From Streptomyces sp. NBC_01262 (GTDB lineage Bacteria > Actinomycetota > Actinomycetes > Streptomycetales > Streptomycetaceae), in contig NZ_CP108462.1 of the NCBI RefSeq assembly GCF_036226365.1, forward strand, positions 806,001 to 870,000: a stretch of 64,000 nucleotides of DNA, in the 5' to 3' direction. The notes beneath the pieces are model-generated. The model saw only the letters and a program-made list of their open reading frames with translations. It did no database searches and had not been told where the DNA came from. The translations under genes and the position numbers were made by a program. Positions 31,704 to 40,919 of this stretch are shown here, piece after piece. Each line of letters starts with the position of its first letter. Within the stretch, counting starts at the first letter, position 1.

Positions 31704-33644
31704 CGAGGCGGTCAGGTCTTCGGCGGTCGCCGTTGCGGCGGCGGTCGCCGTGGTGGTGGCGAGTGCGCCGTGGCCGCCGACGAGCGGGAGCCCGGCAGAG
31801 GAGCGGGCCAGGTCGACGGTGACGGCCGGGGTCGTGTCGGCCGGCTCGATCAGGCCGCCGTCGGTGCCGGCCACGATGAGCGCGAGCCGGTGTCCGGCCG
31901 GGAAGACATGGTCGGTGGCGGCCAGCTGGATGGTGATCGTGTACTTCTTGCCGGGCGTCAGCGCCGTGCCGTGCCGGAGTGAGGCGGAGTGGCCGAGGTC
32001 GGCCCAGCCGCGGCTGACCACCTGGTGGTCCACGGTCTCGGAGTCGGCGGCGGTGTCCAGGAAGCAGGCGCTGTCGCCCGCCGTGCTCTCGCCGTAGCAG
32101 GAGCGGGTGGTGAGGTTGACGATGCCTTCCTTGGCGCCGAGGTAGTCCCGTATGGTCTGCGGGCCGAGGTCGACCACGACCGCCGACAGGTGGGCGCTGG
32201 CGGTCGACGAGGACGCGGTGAGAGTCACCGTGCCGCTGCCGGACAGCCGCAGGTCCTTGGTGAGCGTCCCGGTGGTGAAGGCGGTCTTCGCCGGGGTCGC
32301 GGTGTCGGCCGCCGCCGCCCAGTCCTCCTCCCACAAGGAGGGGTCGTCGGTGAAGGACTCGGTGCTGCCCGGCTTCGCGGCCTTCAGCCCCAGCGTGCCG
32401 AGACCCGCCGTGGCGCCCGCGCGCAGGCTCAGCCGGGTCTGGGCGGTGCCGTGCGGCTCCCAGCGGGCGTCCCGCGTCCACTGGCCGGGGCTGCGCTCGA
32501 CGTCGGCGCCGGCTTCGTGGTCGATGCCGTTGCGCACGCCGAGCAGATAGTGGTCGAACCAGCGGTGGAGGGTGTCCACCCACTGCGTACGGCGGTAGTC
32601 GAACGGGTCGACGTGGCCGGTCTGGGACAGCCACACCTTGCGCTGGACGCCGTTCTTGGCGAGCGCGTCCCACCACTGGCCGAAGTGCTTGGTGCGCACG
32701 TTGAGGTCCTGCATGCCGTGGACGGCGAAGACGCTGGCGTGCACCTTCGACGCCTTCTTGGTGTAGTCGCGCGCCGACCAGAAGTCCGTCCAGTCGCCGC
32801 TGCGCGGGGCGCCCTTGACGATGGCCTCCTGCACAGCCTCGCAGTTCTTCCTGGCGCTCGCGCTCTCCACGTAGTCCGACAGCCAGTCCGGGCCGGAGTC
32901 GTAGAGGGCGGCGCCCTGCTGGAAGTAGTAGTCGTACCACGAGCTGATGGCGCTGATCGGCACGATGGTCTTCAGGCCTTTGACGCCGGTCGCCGCCACG
33001 GCGTTGGCGATGGTGCCGTCCCAGCTCTTGCCGATCATGCCGGTGGAGCCTGTCGTCCAGTCGGCGGTGACGGGGGTGGTGCCGGTACGCGTCCGGTACG
33101 CGGTGGCGCGGCCGTTCAGCCAGTCGATCACCGCCTTGGCGGAGCCGACCTCCGAGGGGCCGCCGATGTCGTCACAGCCGTCGGAGCGGTTGGTCCCGGC
33201 GAGGTCCACGAGGACGACCGCGTAGCCGCGCGGAACGAAGTAGTTGTCGTAGAACAGGGGCGCCTGGACGACGTTCCCGTTCGCGTCGTACGTCTTGAGC
33301 TGGCTCTCGTTGCCGCGCCCGCAGCAGGAGTAGTACGGGCTCGCGTCCATGATGACCGGGACCTTGAGCCCGGCCCGGGCGGCCTCTCGGGGCCGGATGA
33401 TGTCGGCGGCGATCCGGTCGGTCTTCCCGTCCCCGTCGCTGTCGAGCCCGTCGTCGACCCACACCGCTTCCCGGATGGCGTCCTCGTAGGAGTACACAGG
33501 CTGGCTGGCGCCGCCGCGTACGGTGCCCGTCGCCGCGGCCTGAGCGGTGGCCGGCGGCATCAGGACGGTCAACAGGGCGGCGGCCAGCGCCGCCACGACG
33601 GATATCAGCTGTGTGGTGCGGTTCCCCCGCGCGTGTGAGAGCAC
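31656..33644 (-). CDS. Secreted S15-family Xaa-Pro dipeptidyl-peptidase
   Basis: A 662-residue extracellular peptidase. The signal peptide spans about 1-37 (TTQLISVVAALAAALLTVLMPPATAQAAA). The alpha/beta hydrolase core carries the nucleophile Ser in GMIGKSWDGTIAN near 210, and the later D/H partners are likely in HGMQDLNV and SQTGHVDPF. A C-terminal jelly-roll domain (PepX_C, from about 430) contains LSGSGTVTLTASSS and later YTITIQLAATDHVFPAGHRLALIVAGTD. The enzyme removes Xaa-Pro dipeptides. Its 3' end overlaps the MetE-like gene by 48 bp tail to tail; both stop codons lie inside the other gene. Confidence 0.9.
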   Translation of the reverse strand: MLSHARGNRTTQLISVVAALAAALLTVLMPPATAQAAATGTVRGGASQPVYSYEDAIREAVWVDDGLDSDGDGKTDRIAADIIRPREAARAGLKVPVIMDASPYYSCCGRGNESQLKTYDANGNVVQAPLFYDNYFVPRGYAVVLVDLAGTNRSDGCDDIGGPSEVGSAKAVIDWLNGRATAYRTRTGTTPVTADWTTGSTGMIGKSWDGTIANAVAATGVKGLKTIVPISAISSWYDYYFQQGAALYDSGPDWLSDYVESASARKNCEAVQEAIVKGAPRSGDWTDFWSARDYTKKASKVHASVFAVHGMQDLNVRTKHFGQWWDALAKNGVQRKVWLSQTGHVDPFDYRRTQWVDTLHRWFDHYLLGVRNGIDHEAGADVERSPGQWTRDARWEPHGTAQTRLSLRAGATAGLGTLGLKAAKPGSTESFTDDPSLWEEDWAAAADTATPAKTAFTTGTLTKDLRLSGSGTVTLTASSSTASAHLSAVVVDLGPQTIRDYLGAKEGIVNLTTRSCYGESTAGDSACFLDTAADSETVDHQVVSRGWADLGHSASLRHGTALTPGKKYTITIQLAATDHVFPAGHRLALIVAGTDGGLIEPADTTPAVTVDLARSSAGLPLVGGHGALATTTATAAATATAEDLTASLAPAPHLFGGLDDQS

Positions 33645-33772
33645 GGGCGGAGGCTAATGGTTGGCGAAGCCATGCCAACAGGGGGTTCTCGGTCAACTTG
33701 TGAGTCCGCTGTGACGGCTGGGGCCCGCCCGAGGGTCACGCGCCCCAACCGTCACACCGGACTGTGTACCGC

Positions 33773-36136
33773 TCAGCGGCCGTTGCCGCCCAGGCCGGCC
33801 CGCCGCAGGGCCTCGGCCATGGCGCCGCCGGCCGGCGGCTGCGAGGAGCCGCCGCCGCGGGCCTGGCGGGGCGGATTGGCCCGGCGCTCGGGGCGGGCAC
33901 CGCGCTCGCCCCGCCCGCCGCGCTGCTCGTTGCCGCCCTGGGGGGCCGCGCCCTTGGGGGCGGCCTCGTCGTCGAGCCGCAGCGTCAGCGAGATCCGCTT
34001 GCGCGGGATGTCCACGTCGAGCACCTTCACCCGCACGATGTCACCGGACTTGACCACGTCCCGCGGGTCGCTGACGAAGGTCTTCGACATCGCGGAGACA
34101 TGCACCAGACCGTCCTGGTGGACGCCGACGTCGACGAAGGCCCCGAAGGCCGCGACATTGGTGACCACGCCCTCCAGCACCATCCCGGACCGCAGGTCCT
34201 TCAGCTCCTCGACGCCCTCCTTGAAGGTCGCGGTCTGGAACGCGGGGCGTGGGTCGCGCCCCGGCTTCTCCAGCTCGGCCAGGATGTCGGTGACGGTCGG
34301 CAGACCGAAGCTGTCGTCCACGAACTGCTGGGCCCGCAGCGTGCGCAGCACCGTGGCGTTGCCGATCAGGGCCTTGATGTCGGTGCCCGCGGCCGAACTC
34401 ATCCTGCGCACGACGGGGTACGCCTCCGGGTGGACGCTGGAGGCGTCCAGCGGGTCGTCGCCGCCCGGAATGCGCAGGAAGCCCGCGCACTGCTCGTACG
34501 CCTTGGGGCCGAGCCGGGCCACCTCCTTGAGCGCCTTGCGCGTGCGGAACGGCCCGTTGGCGTCGCGGTGGGCGACGATGTTGCCGGCCAGCCCCTCGGT
34601 GATGCCGGAGACCCGGCGCAGCAGCGGGGCGGAGGCAGTGTTGACGTCCACGCCGACGCCGTTGACGCAGTCCTCGACCACCGCGTCGAGCGAGCGGGAC
34701 AGCTTCAGCTCGGACAGGTCGTGCTGGTACTGGCCGACGCCGATGGACTTCGGGTCGATCTTCACCAGCTCGGCCAGCGGGTCCTGCAGCCGCCGGGCGA
34801 TGGACACCGCGCCGCGCAGCGACACGTCCAGCTCGGGCAGTTCGGCGGAGGCGTACGCGGACGCGGAGTAGACCGAGGCCCCGGCCTCCGAGACGACCGC
34901 CTTGGTGAGCTTCAGCTCCGGGTGGCGCTTGATGAGGTCGGCGGCGAGCTTGTCGGTCTCGCGGGAGGCGGTGCCGTTGCCGATGGCGATGAGGTCGACG
35001 TTGTGGGCGGCCGAGAGCCGGGCGAGGGAGGCGATGGACTCGTCCCACTTGTTGCGCGGGACGTGCGGGTAGATCGTGTCGGTGGCGACGACCTTGCCGG
35101 TGGCGTCCACGACGGCGACCTTCACGCCCGTACGGAAGCCAGGGTCCAGCCCCATGGTGGCGCGGGTGCCGGCCGGGGCGGCGAGCAGCAGGTCGCGCAG
35201 GTTGGTGGCGAAGACCCGCACCGCCTCGTCCTCGGCCTGCTGGCGCAGCTGCACGCGCAGGTCGATGCCGAGCCGGACCAGGAAGCGGGTGCGCCAGGCC
35301 CAGCGCACGGTGTCGGCCAGCCACTTGTCACCGGGGCGGCCCCGGTCCGTGATGCCGAAGTTGTGCGCGATGCTGCGCTCGAAGCTCGACGGCCCCTCGA
35401 CCGGCTCCTCGGGCTCCAGGGTGAGGTCGAGGACCTCCTCCTTCTCGCCGCGCAGCATCGCCAGTACGCGGTGGGAGGGGAGCTTGGTGAAGGGCTCGGC
35501 GAAGTCGAAGTAGTCGGCGAATTTCGCGCCGTCCTCCTCCCTGCCCTCACGGACCTTGGCGACCACCCGGCCGCGCTCCCACATGCGCGTGCGCAGCGAG
35601 CCGACCAGGTCGGCGTCCTCGGAGAAGCGCTCGGTGAGGATGGCCCGGGCCCCGTCCAGGGCCGCCGCCGCGTCCTCGACGCCCTTGTCGGCGTCCACGT
35701 ATCCCGCGGCCTCCGCCTGCGGGTCCAGTGACGGGTCGCCGAGCAGCCGGTCGGCGAGCGGTTCCAGGCCCGCCTCGCGGGCGATCTGCGCCTTGGTGCG
35801 CCGCTTGGGCTTGAAGGGCAGGTAGATGTCCTCCAGCCGCGCCTTGGAGTCGGCGGCGAGGATCTGCGCCTTCAGGGCGTCGTCGAGCTTGCCCTGGGAC
35901 TCGACCGACTCCAGGATCGCCGCCCGCCGCTCGTCGAGTTCGCGCAGATAGCGCAGCCGCTCCTCCAGCGTGCGCAACTGCGCGTCGTCCAGCGTGCCCG
36001 TGGCCTCCTTGCGGTACCGCGCGATGAACGGCACCGTCGCACCGCCGTCGAGCAGCTCGACGGCCGAGCGCACCTGGCATTCCCGTACTCCGAGCTCCTC
36101 GGCGATCCTGCGTTCGACCGACCCCTGAACAGACAT
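33773..36136 (-). CDS. tex: Tex-family transcriptional accessory RNA-binding protein
   Basis: A protein of about 787 residues with the Tex layout: N-terminal helical domain ([34 protein letters not shown] near 10-45), a YqgF-like RNase fold ([20 protein letters not shown] near 330-350), helix-hairpin-helix units ([21 protein letters not shown], and [23 protein letters not shown]) and an S1 domain ([34 protein letters not shown] near 650-690). A Gly/Arg-rich tail of ~60 residues is extra. ATG at 36136 and GTG at 36142 are both in frame and neither has a good ribosome-binding site. Tex is linked to transcription, but its exact role is unsettled. Confidence 0.93.
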   Translation of the reverse strand: MSVQGSVERRIAEELGVRECQVRSAVELLDGGATVPFIARYRKEATGTLDDAQLRTLEERLRYLRELDERRAAILESVESQGKLDDALKAQILAADSKARLEDIYLPFKPKRRTKAQIAREAGLEPLADRLLGDPSLDPQAEAAGYVDADKGVEDAAAALDGARAILTERFSEDADLVGSLRTRMWERGRVVAKVREGREEDGAKFADYFDFAEPFTKLPSHRVLAMLRGEKEEVLDLTLEPEEPVEGPSSFERSIAHNFGITDRGRPGDKWLADTVRWAWRTRFLVRLGIDLRVQLRQQAEDEAVRVFATNLRDLLLAAPAGTRATMGLDPGFRTGVKVAVVDATGKVVATDTIYPHVPRNKWDESIASLARLSAAHNVDLIAIGNGTASRETDKLAADLIKRHPELKLTKAVVSEAGASVYSASAYASAELPELDVSLRGAVSIARRLQDPLAELVKIDPKSIGVGQYQHDLSELKLSRSLDAVVEDCVNGVGVDVNTASAPLLRRVSGITEGLAGNIVAHRDANGPFRTRKALKEVARLGPKAYEQCAGFLRIPGGDDPLDASSVHPEAYPVVRRMSSAAGTDIKALIGNATVLRTLRAQQFVDDSFGLPTVTDILAELEKPGRDPRPAFQTATFKEGVEELKDLRSGMVLEGVVTNVAAFGAFVDVGVHQDGLVHVSAMSKTFVSDPRDVVKSGDIVRVKVLDVDIPRKRISLTLRLDDEAAPKGAAPQGGNEQRGGRGERGARPERRANPPRQARGGGSSQPPAGGAMAEALRRAGLGGNGR

Positions 36137-36220
36137 CGTCACGATGTACTGACCTGCTTTCTCGCTGGACTACCCGTGCATTATCGCCGAGTGCCGCGAG
36201 GACGGGGGCAGCCCGGGCGG

Positions 36221-36733
36221 TCAGCCGAGCTTCTTCTCGAAGAAATGGTCCGCGTAAGGATCGTCGTGATACGCCGGAATCTCCGCGTAGCCCAGCTTCG
36301 CGTACAGCGCCCTGGCCTCCACCAGGTCCTTTCTCGTGTCCAGCCGCATCGCCACCGCGCCCAGCGCTTCGCGCGCCGCCTGCTCGGCCGCGGTCACCAG
36401 TGCCGGCCCGCCGCCGGTGCCGCGGGCGGAGCCCCGGACGAAGACCCGCTTCAGCTCCGCCGTGCCGGCGGCGGCGTCCATGACGCGGACGCCCGCGCAC
36501 CCGGCGGGGGCTCCGTCGTAGTACCCGACCAGGAACAGCCCGGCGGGCGGGGCGAGACAGTCGCTGGGGAATTCCGCGAGGATGCCGTCGATCTCGGACG
36601 TGGTCGTCGGGCGGTCGTAGTAGCGGCCGACGATGTCCTCGAAGTACTGCCGGAGCAGACCCGCCGAGACGGGGTCACCGACGGGCAGCGGGGCGACAAG
36701 CCAGCCCGTGGACGTTTGTGTTGATCCCTTCAC
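36221..36733 (-). CDS. GNAT-family N-acetyltransferase
   Basis: A protein of about 170 residues with a GNAT fold. The acetyl-CoA site is visible as ELKRVFVRGSARGTGGGPALVTAAEQAAREAL, where R/Q-x-x-G-x-G/A is represented by RGTGGG; this is followed by MRLDTRKDLVEARALYAKLGYAEIPAY, the usual beta5-alpha4 region. It ends FFEKKLG. The start is uncertain: GTG at 36733 (protein begins VKGSTQ) is my choice; an upstream frame to 36808 exists but looks unlike protein. It lies 111 bp downstream of the small motif-bearing gene on the same strand. Substrate unknown. Confidence 0.82.
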   Translation of the reverse strand: MKGSTQTSTGWLVAPLPVGDPVSAGLLRQYFEDIVGRYYDRPTTTSEIDGILAEFPSDCLAPPAGLFLVGYYDGAPAGCAGVRVMDAAAGTAELKRVFVRGSARGTGGGPALVTAAEQAAREALGAVAMRLDTRKDLVEARALYAKLGYAEIPAYHDDPYADHFFEKKLG

Positions 36734-36844
36734 AGCGCCATCGTGGCAGAGGCCGCCGTGGCTATCCTCCGAATATTCCTGAGCGGTTCCACGACACGGG
36801 GGCACCATGTCGCCTCGGCGTGCCCCCGGCGGCGGACCGGGCTG

Positions 36845-37138
36845 TCACTGACCGGAATACCTCCGACCGAAGTCGATGCCGCCGTGGATGTCGCGGGCCT
36901 GGATCACCGGGCCGTGGACGGTGGTGTTCCCGCCGGTGGTGTTGGTGACGCTGTCGTCGCGGGCTTCCAGCACGGCCGCGTGCTCCCGCTGCCAGTCGGC
37001 CAGTTCCGCGAGGAAGTCCGGATCCTCCCGCGCCCAGGCCAGCACGAGGTCGCGAAGCGACACGGCAGCGGCCCCGCCCGCGGAGTTGGCTGCCGCGACG
37101 ACTGCTGCGCCGATCGCACCGGCTGCGGATGGGTCCAT
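36845..37138 (-). CDS. Small protein with C-terminal RHIM-like (BASS3-type) amyloid-signalling motif
   Basis: A 97-residue protein. The N-terminal ~25 residues are Ala/Gly-rich and hydrophobic (AAGAIGAAVVAAANSAGG), and a helical segment VSLRDLVLAWAREDPDFLAELADWQREHAAVLE follows. The C-terminal stretch TTGGNTTVHGPVIQARDIHG plus GIDF resembles the actinobacterial RHIM-like BASS3 motif (G-x-V-V-Q-A-x-x-I-x-G-G pattern), which in other genomes links effector domains to NLR-type sensors by amyloid templating. ATG at 37138 is chosen over 37189. No NLR gene is in the window. The functional reading is inference; the motif is visible. It may be co-transcribed with the acetyltransferase gene. Confidence 0.55.
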   Translation of the reverse strand: MDPSAAGAIGAAVVAAANSAGGAAAVSLRDLVLAWAREDPDFLAELADWQREHAAVLEARDDSVTNTTGGNTTVHGPVIQARDIHGGIDFGRRYSGQ

Positions 37139-37207
37139 GAGGCCCACCGCAGGGGCGGCAACTGTGGTGTGTCCATGACGGGTTGGCACCTGCTAGGTTC
37201 CAGCGCC

Positions 37208-38320
37208 ATGGCTGCCTGCGGGATGGGGACGGGGATGTTTCGGCGTGCGCGTGCGGTGTCGGTCGGGCTGTGCGCGGTGGCGCTCGCGGCGTTGAATGTC
37301 CTTCCGGCGCATGCGCATGCGCGATCAGGACCGGCGTGGGAGATCCGTGACACCGGCAGCACCGCCCGCTTCCGGGGGCTGTCGGCGGTGAGCCGCGGCA
37401 CCGCGTGGGCGGCGGGCTCGGCGGGAACGGTGCTGCGCACGCTGGACGGCGGGCGCAGCTGGCAGGACGTGTCCCCGCCCGGCGCGGGCGACCTGCTGTT
37501 CCGCGACATCGAGGCGTTCGACGCGAGGCGGGCCGTGGTGCTGGCGATCGGCGAGGGCGAGGCCTCGCGGATCTTCCGGACCCAGGACGGCGGCGCGACC
37601 TGGACGGAGACCTTCCGCAACACCGACCCCAGGGCCTTCTACGACTGCGTCACCTTCTTCGACCCGGGGCACGGGCTGGCGGTGAGCGACCCGGTCGACG
37701 GCAAGTACCGCATCCTGTCCACCCGGGACGGCGGCCGCAGCTGGACGGTCCTGCCGTCGGAGGGCATGCCGGCCGCACTCGACGGCGAGGCGTCCTTCGC
37801 GGCGAGCGGCCAGTGCCTGGTCAGCGCGGGCAGCCATGACGTATGGCTGGCGACCGGCGGCGGCGCCACCGCGCGCGTGCTGCATTCCGGCGACCGGGGC
37901 CTGACCTGGAGCGCCACCGGCACTCCCGTCCCGGCGGGCGATCCGGCGAAGGGCGTCTTCGCCCTGGCCTTCCGCGACGGCGACCCGCGCCACGGCATCG
38001 CCGTCGGCGGCGACTACCGGGCCGACCAGGCCTCGCCCGACGCGGCCGCCGTCAGCCGGGACGGCGGGGCGACCTGGACCGCCTCGCCGCAGCCCCCTCA
38101 GGCGTACCGCTCCGGCGTCAGCTGGCTTGCGCAGTACCCGCACGGGCGCTCGGCCGCCGTCGCGGTCGGGCCGACCGGCAGCGACCTGACCACCGACGGC
38201 GGCCTCACCTGGCGGACCTTCGACACCGGCTCGTACGACACCGTCGACTGCGCCCCCGACGGCGGCTGCTGGGCCGCGGGCGAACTGGGCCGTATCGCGC
38301 GGCTGGAATTCCCGCGCTAG
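37208..38320 (+). CDS. Secreted beta-propeller protein (sialidase/BNR-like, photosystem-assembly-factor-like repeats)
   Basis: A secreted protein of about 370 residues. A signal peptide follows a short leader (MFRRARAVSVGLCAVALAALNVLPAHAHA). The mature part consists of repeated Asp-box units: VLRTLDGGRSWQDV, IFRTQDGGATWTETF, ILSTRDGGRSWTVL, VLHSGDRGLTWSAT, AVSRDGGATWTAS and LTTDGGLTWRTF, giving a six-bladed propeller like those of Ycf48-type or BNR proteins. No catalytic sialidase residues could be identified, so a binding or scaffolding role is as likely as an enzymatic one. Starts at 37175, 37208, 37223 and 37235 are in frame; the last fits the signal peptide best, 37208 is listed as a compromise. 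Confidence 0.75.
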   Translation: MAACGMGTGMFRRARAVSVGLCAVALAALNVLPAHAHARSGPAWEIRDTGSTARFRGLSAVSRGTAWAAGSAGTVLRTLDGGRSWQDVSPPGAGDLLFRDIEAFDARRAVVLAIGEGEASRIFRTQDGGATWTETFRNTDPRAFYDCVTFFDPGHGLAVSDPVDGKYRILSTRDGGRSWTVLPSEGMPAALDGEASFAASGQCLVSAGSHDVWLATGGGATARVLHSGDRGLTWSATGTPVPAGDPAKGVFALAFRDGDPRHGIAVGGDYRADQASPDAAAVSRDGGATWTASPQPPQAYRSGVSWLAQYPHGRSAAVAVGPTGSDLTTDGGLTWRTFDTGSYDTVDCAPDGGCWAAGELGRIARLEFPR

Positions 38321-38391
38321 ACCGGCAACCTTTCCGATGTGACCGGCCACAGCCTCTCAGGAGGGGGCCGACCACGAAGGAGAGCCGCACC

Positions 38392-40071
38392 ATGAACGAG
38401 CAGGAGAGCACGCGCGAACCCCGCTTGCGCAGGCGCGCCTTACTGGCAGCGACCGCCGCGATCGGCGCGGGCGCGATGATCGAGGGGCCGCTCGCCGGCA
38501 CCGCGTCCGCCGCGGCGTTCGGCTACAGCGACGACGGCACGAACTACGTCATCGACACCGGCGCGAGCCTGGTGTTCAAGGTCAGCCATGTCAACGGCGA
38601 CCTGACCTCGCTGGTCTACAAGGGCACCGAATACCAGGGCTTCGACGGCAAGAACTCACACGTCGAGTCGGGCCTGGGCGCCTCGACCGTCACCATCTCG
38701 CAGTCGGGGACGACGATCCTGGTCAAGGTCGTCCACGGGACGCTGATCCACTACTACGCGGCGCGCAGCGGCGAGAACAACGTCTACCTGTGGACCAACA
38801 AGGCGGACACCTCGGTCTCCGCCACCCGCTACATCGTCCGCGTCAAGCCCGGCCTGTTCCCCAACACCGATCCCGACGCCTGGGATTCGGCCACCGACAC
38901 CGTCATCGAGGCGGCGGACGTCTTCGTCAAGCCCGACGGCACCACCCGCTCCAAGCACTACTCCGGGCTCCGGGTCATGGACTACGACTACATCGGCTGG
39001 AGCACCGGCTCGGTCGGCCTGTGGATGGTCCGCAGCAACCACGAGAAGGCCTCCGGCGGGCCGTTCTACCGCTCGCTGCTGCGCCATCGCAACGACGGCG
39101 GGGGCGGCCTGTACGAGATCCTCTACTACGGCGAGAACCAGACCGAGGCCCAGCGGTTCGGCCTTCAGGGCCCGTACGTCATCGCCTTCACCGACGGCGG
39201 CGCGCCCGCCTCCGCGCTCTACGCCAGGAACATCGACACCTCGTGGGCGGACGCCCTCGGCCTGACCGGCTGGACCGGCGCGAGCGGCCGGGGCAGGGTC
39301 GCGGGCGTCGGCATCTCGGGGCGCGACAGCGCGTATCCGTACACGGTCGGGCTGGCCAACGCCGACGCGCAGTTCTGGGGGACGGCCGACGCGGGCACCG
39401 GCTACTTCTCCATCCCCAAGGTGCTGCCCGGCACCTACACCCTCACGGTCTTCAAGGGCGAGCTGGGGGTGTACACCGGCAGCGTCACGGTGACGGCGGG
39501 GGCGACCACCGTCCTCAACACGATCGCCGTCGTGAACGACCCGGCCACCGCCTCGGCGATCTGGCGGATCGGCGACTGGAACGGCACCCCCGCCGGGTTC
39601 AAGAACGCGAGCCTGATGACCTACGCGCACCCCTCCGACGTCCGGGCGAGCGCCTGGACCGGCGACTTCACCGTCGGCTCGTCGTCGGCGGGCAGCTTCC
39701 CCGCCTACATCTGGAAGGACGTCAACAACGGACTTGCGGTCTACTTCAAACTCACCGCCGCGCAGGCGGCCGCCGCGCACGTCCTGCGCATCGGCATCAG
39801 CACCAACTACATCAACGGCCGCCCCCAGGTGACCGTCAACGGCTGGACCTCCTCCGTCCCCTCCCCGCCGACGGAACCGAGCACGCGCACGCTCACGGTG
39901 GGCTCCTACCGGGGCAACAACGTGACGTTCACGTACTCGGTCCCCGCCAGCGCGTGGCTGACGGACACGAGTCAGTACAACGTGCTCCGGATCTATGTCG
40001 CGAGCGGATCCTCCGGGACCGCGTATCTCAGTCCCGGAGTCTCCGTCGACGCGATCGATCTGCTCGCCTAG
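38392..40071 (+). CDS. Secreted PL4-family rhamnogalacturonan lyase with a TTA codon
   Basis: A 559-residue enzyme that cleaves the rhamnogalacturonan-I pectin backbone by beta-elimination. A Tat-type signal (RLRRRALLAATAAIGAGAM, cleavage near TASAAA) is followed by the catalytic beta-sandwich domain (about 40-340; FKVSHVNGDLTSLVYKGTEYQ, later RSKHYSGLRVMDYDYIGW), an FnIII-like domain (KVLPGTYTLTVFKGELGVYTG) and a C-terminal CBM-like sandwich starting at IWRIGDWNGTPAGFKNAS. Codon 17 is TTA (38440-38442), so translation should need the bldA tRNA in Streptomyces. ATG is preceded by GAAGGAG. Its stop TAG is the same CTAG used in reverse by the next, convergent gene. Confidence 0.9.
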   Translation: MNEQESTREPRLRRRALLAATAAIGAGAMIEGPLAGTASAAAFGYSDDGTNYVIDTGASLVFKVSHVNGDLTSLVYKGTEYQGFDGKNSHVESGLGASTVTISQSGTTILVKVVHGTLIHYYAARSGENNVYLWTNKADTSVSATRYIVRVKPGLFPNTDPDAWDSATDTVIEAADVFVKPDGTTRSKHYSGLRVMDYDYIGWSTGSVGLWMVRSNHEKASGGPFYRSLLRHRNDGGGGLYEILYYGENQTEAQRFGLQGPYVIAFTDGGAPASALYARNIDTSWADALGLTGWTGASGRGRVAGVGISGRDSAYPYTVGLANADAQFWGTADAGTGYFSIPKVLPGTYTLTVFKGELGVYTGSVTVTAGATTVLNTIAVVNDPATASAIWRIGDWNGTPAGFKNASLMTYAHPSDVRASAWTGDFTVGSSSAGSFPAYIWKDVNNGLAVYFKLTAAQAAAAHVLRIGISTNYINGRPQVTVNGWTSSVPSPPTEPSTRTLTVGSYRGNNVTFTYSVPASAWLTDTSQYNVLRIYVASGSSGTAYLSPGVSVDAIDLLA

Positions 40072-40919
40072 GCCTGCTGCTCCCGGCGGCGCGAGGGCCG
40101 GGCGAAGTTGTACCCGGCCACGCCCGCCAGGGCGCCGAGCACTCCCCCGGCCACGGTCCAGATCCAGCGGTCGGACCACCAGCCGGGGGACCAGCCGCCG
40201 TCCGGCGCGGCCAGCGATGCGGGCTCCTCGGAGGCGCTCGCGGACGCCGACGGGGTCGCGCCGGCCTCCGCGTCCGGGTCGAGCGTGGCGCCCGCCTGCT
40301 CGACCGGGGTGAGCGGGGCGGCCAGTTCACCGTCGGCCGCCTTGGAGCCGCCCGCGTCGGCGGCGGTGGCCAGGATCTCGGCGCTCGCGGGGAGGCCGAG
40401 GTCCTGGTCGGGGAGGTCGGCGACCGTCAGGCGCACGTAGTACGCCCCGGGCAGCGGGTCGTTGGCCCATGCCTCGGACCACGGCCGTACGGTGCGCAGC
40501 CTGCAGCGCAGCTCGACGGTGGTGTCCTCCACCGCCGCCGTGCGCGACGGGTGGCCGGCGGCGCAGGCCTGGCGGCGCCGCAGTCCGTCGTAGACGTCCA
40601 GCCGCCAGGTGGCGGAGCCGTGCCGGGACGAGGACTCGGGCAGGGTGACGGTCGCCTTGACGGTGACGTTCTGCCCGGCGGCGGCCGGGACCATCCAGTA
40701 CAGGTAGTCGCCGGTGGAGGCGGTGGCGGTGGCCGCCTGCCCCTGCTGGATGGCCGTGGCGGTACGGAAGTTCGTCCCGGCCTCGGTGGGCGCGGCGGCG
40801 CTGCCGCTGGGGCTCGGGCTCGGGCTCGCGGTGTCGTCGGCGAGGGCCGGTCCCGCGCAGCTCAGCACAGCGGTTCCGGCTGCGAGGACGGCGGCCGTCA
40901 GGCGAGAGGTCGTACGCAT
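40068..40919 (-). CDS. Membrane-anchored extracellular protein with PPC-like domain, partner of the VWA protein
   Basis: A 283-residue protein with a signal peptide (LTAAVLAAGTAVLSCAGPALA), an extracellular beta-rich domain (about 45-185) including GDYLYWMVPAAAGQNVTVKATVTLP that resembles a PPC-type sandwich, a Ser/Ala/Pro-rich stalk, and a C-terminal membrane helix WIWTVAGGVLGALAGVAGYNFA followed by a basic tail RPSRRREQQA. Its ATG overlaps the stop of the VWA gene by one base (TGATG), so the two products are co-produced and probably form a surface complex. Function unknown. The start at 40919 is fixed by the signal peptide and the overlap. Confidence 0.7.
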   Translation of the reverse strand: MRTTSRLTAAVLAAGTAVLSCAGPALADDTASPSPSPSGSAAAPTEAGTNFRTATAIQQGQAATATASTGDYLYWMVPAAAGQNVTVKATVTLPESSSRHGSATWRLDVYDGLRRRQACAAGHPSRTAAVEDTTVELRCRLRTVRPWSEAWANDPLPGAYYVRLTVADLPDQDLGLPASAEILATAADAGGSKAADGELAAPLTPVEQAGATLDPDAEAGATPSASASASEEPASLAAPDGGWSPGWWSDRWIWTVAGGVLGALAGVAGYNFARPSRRREQQA

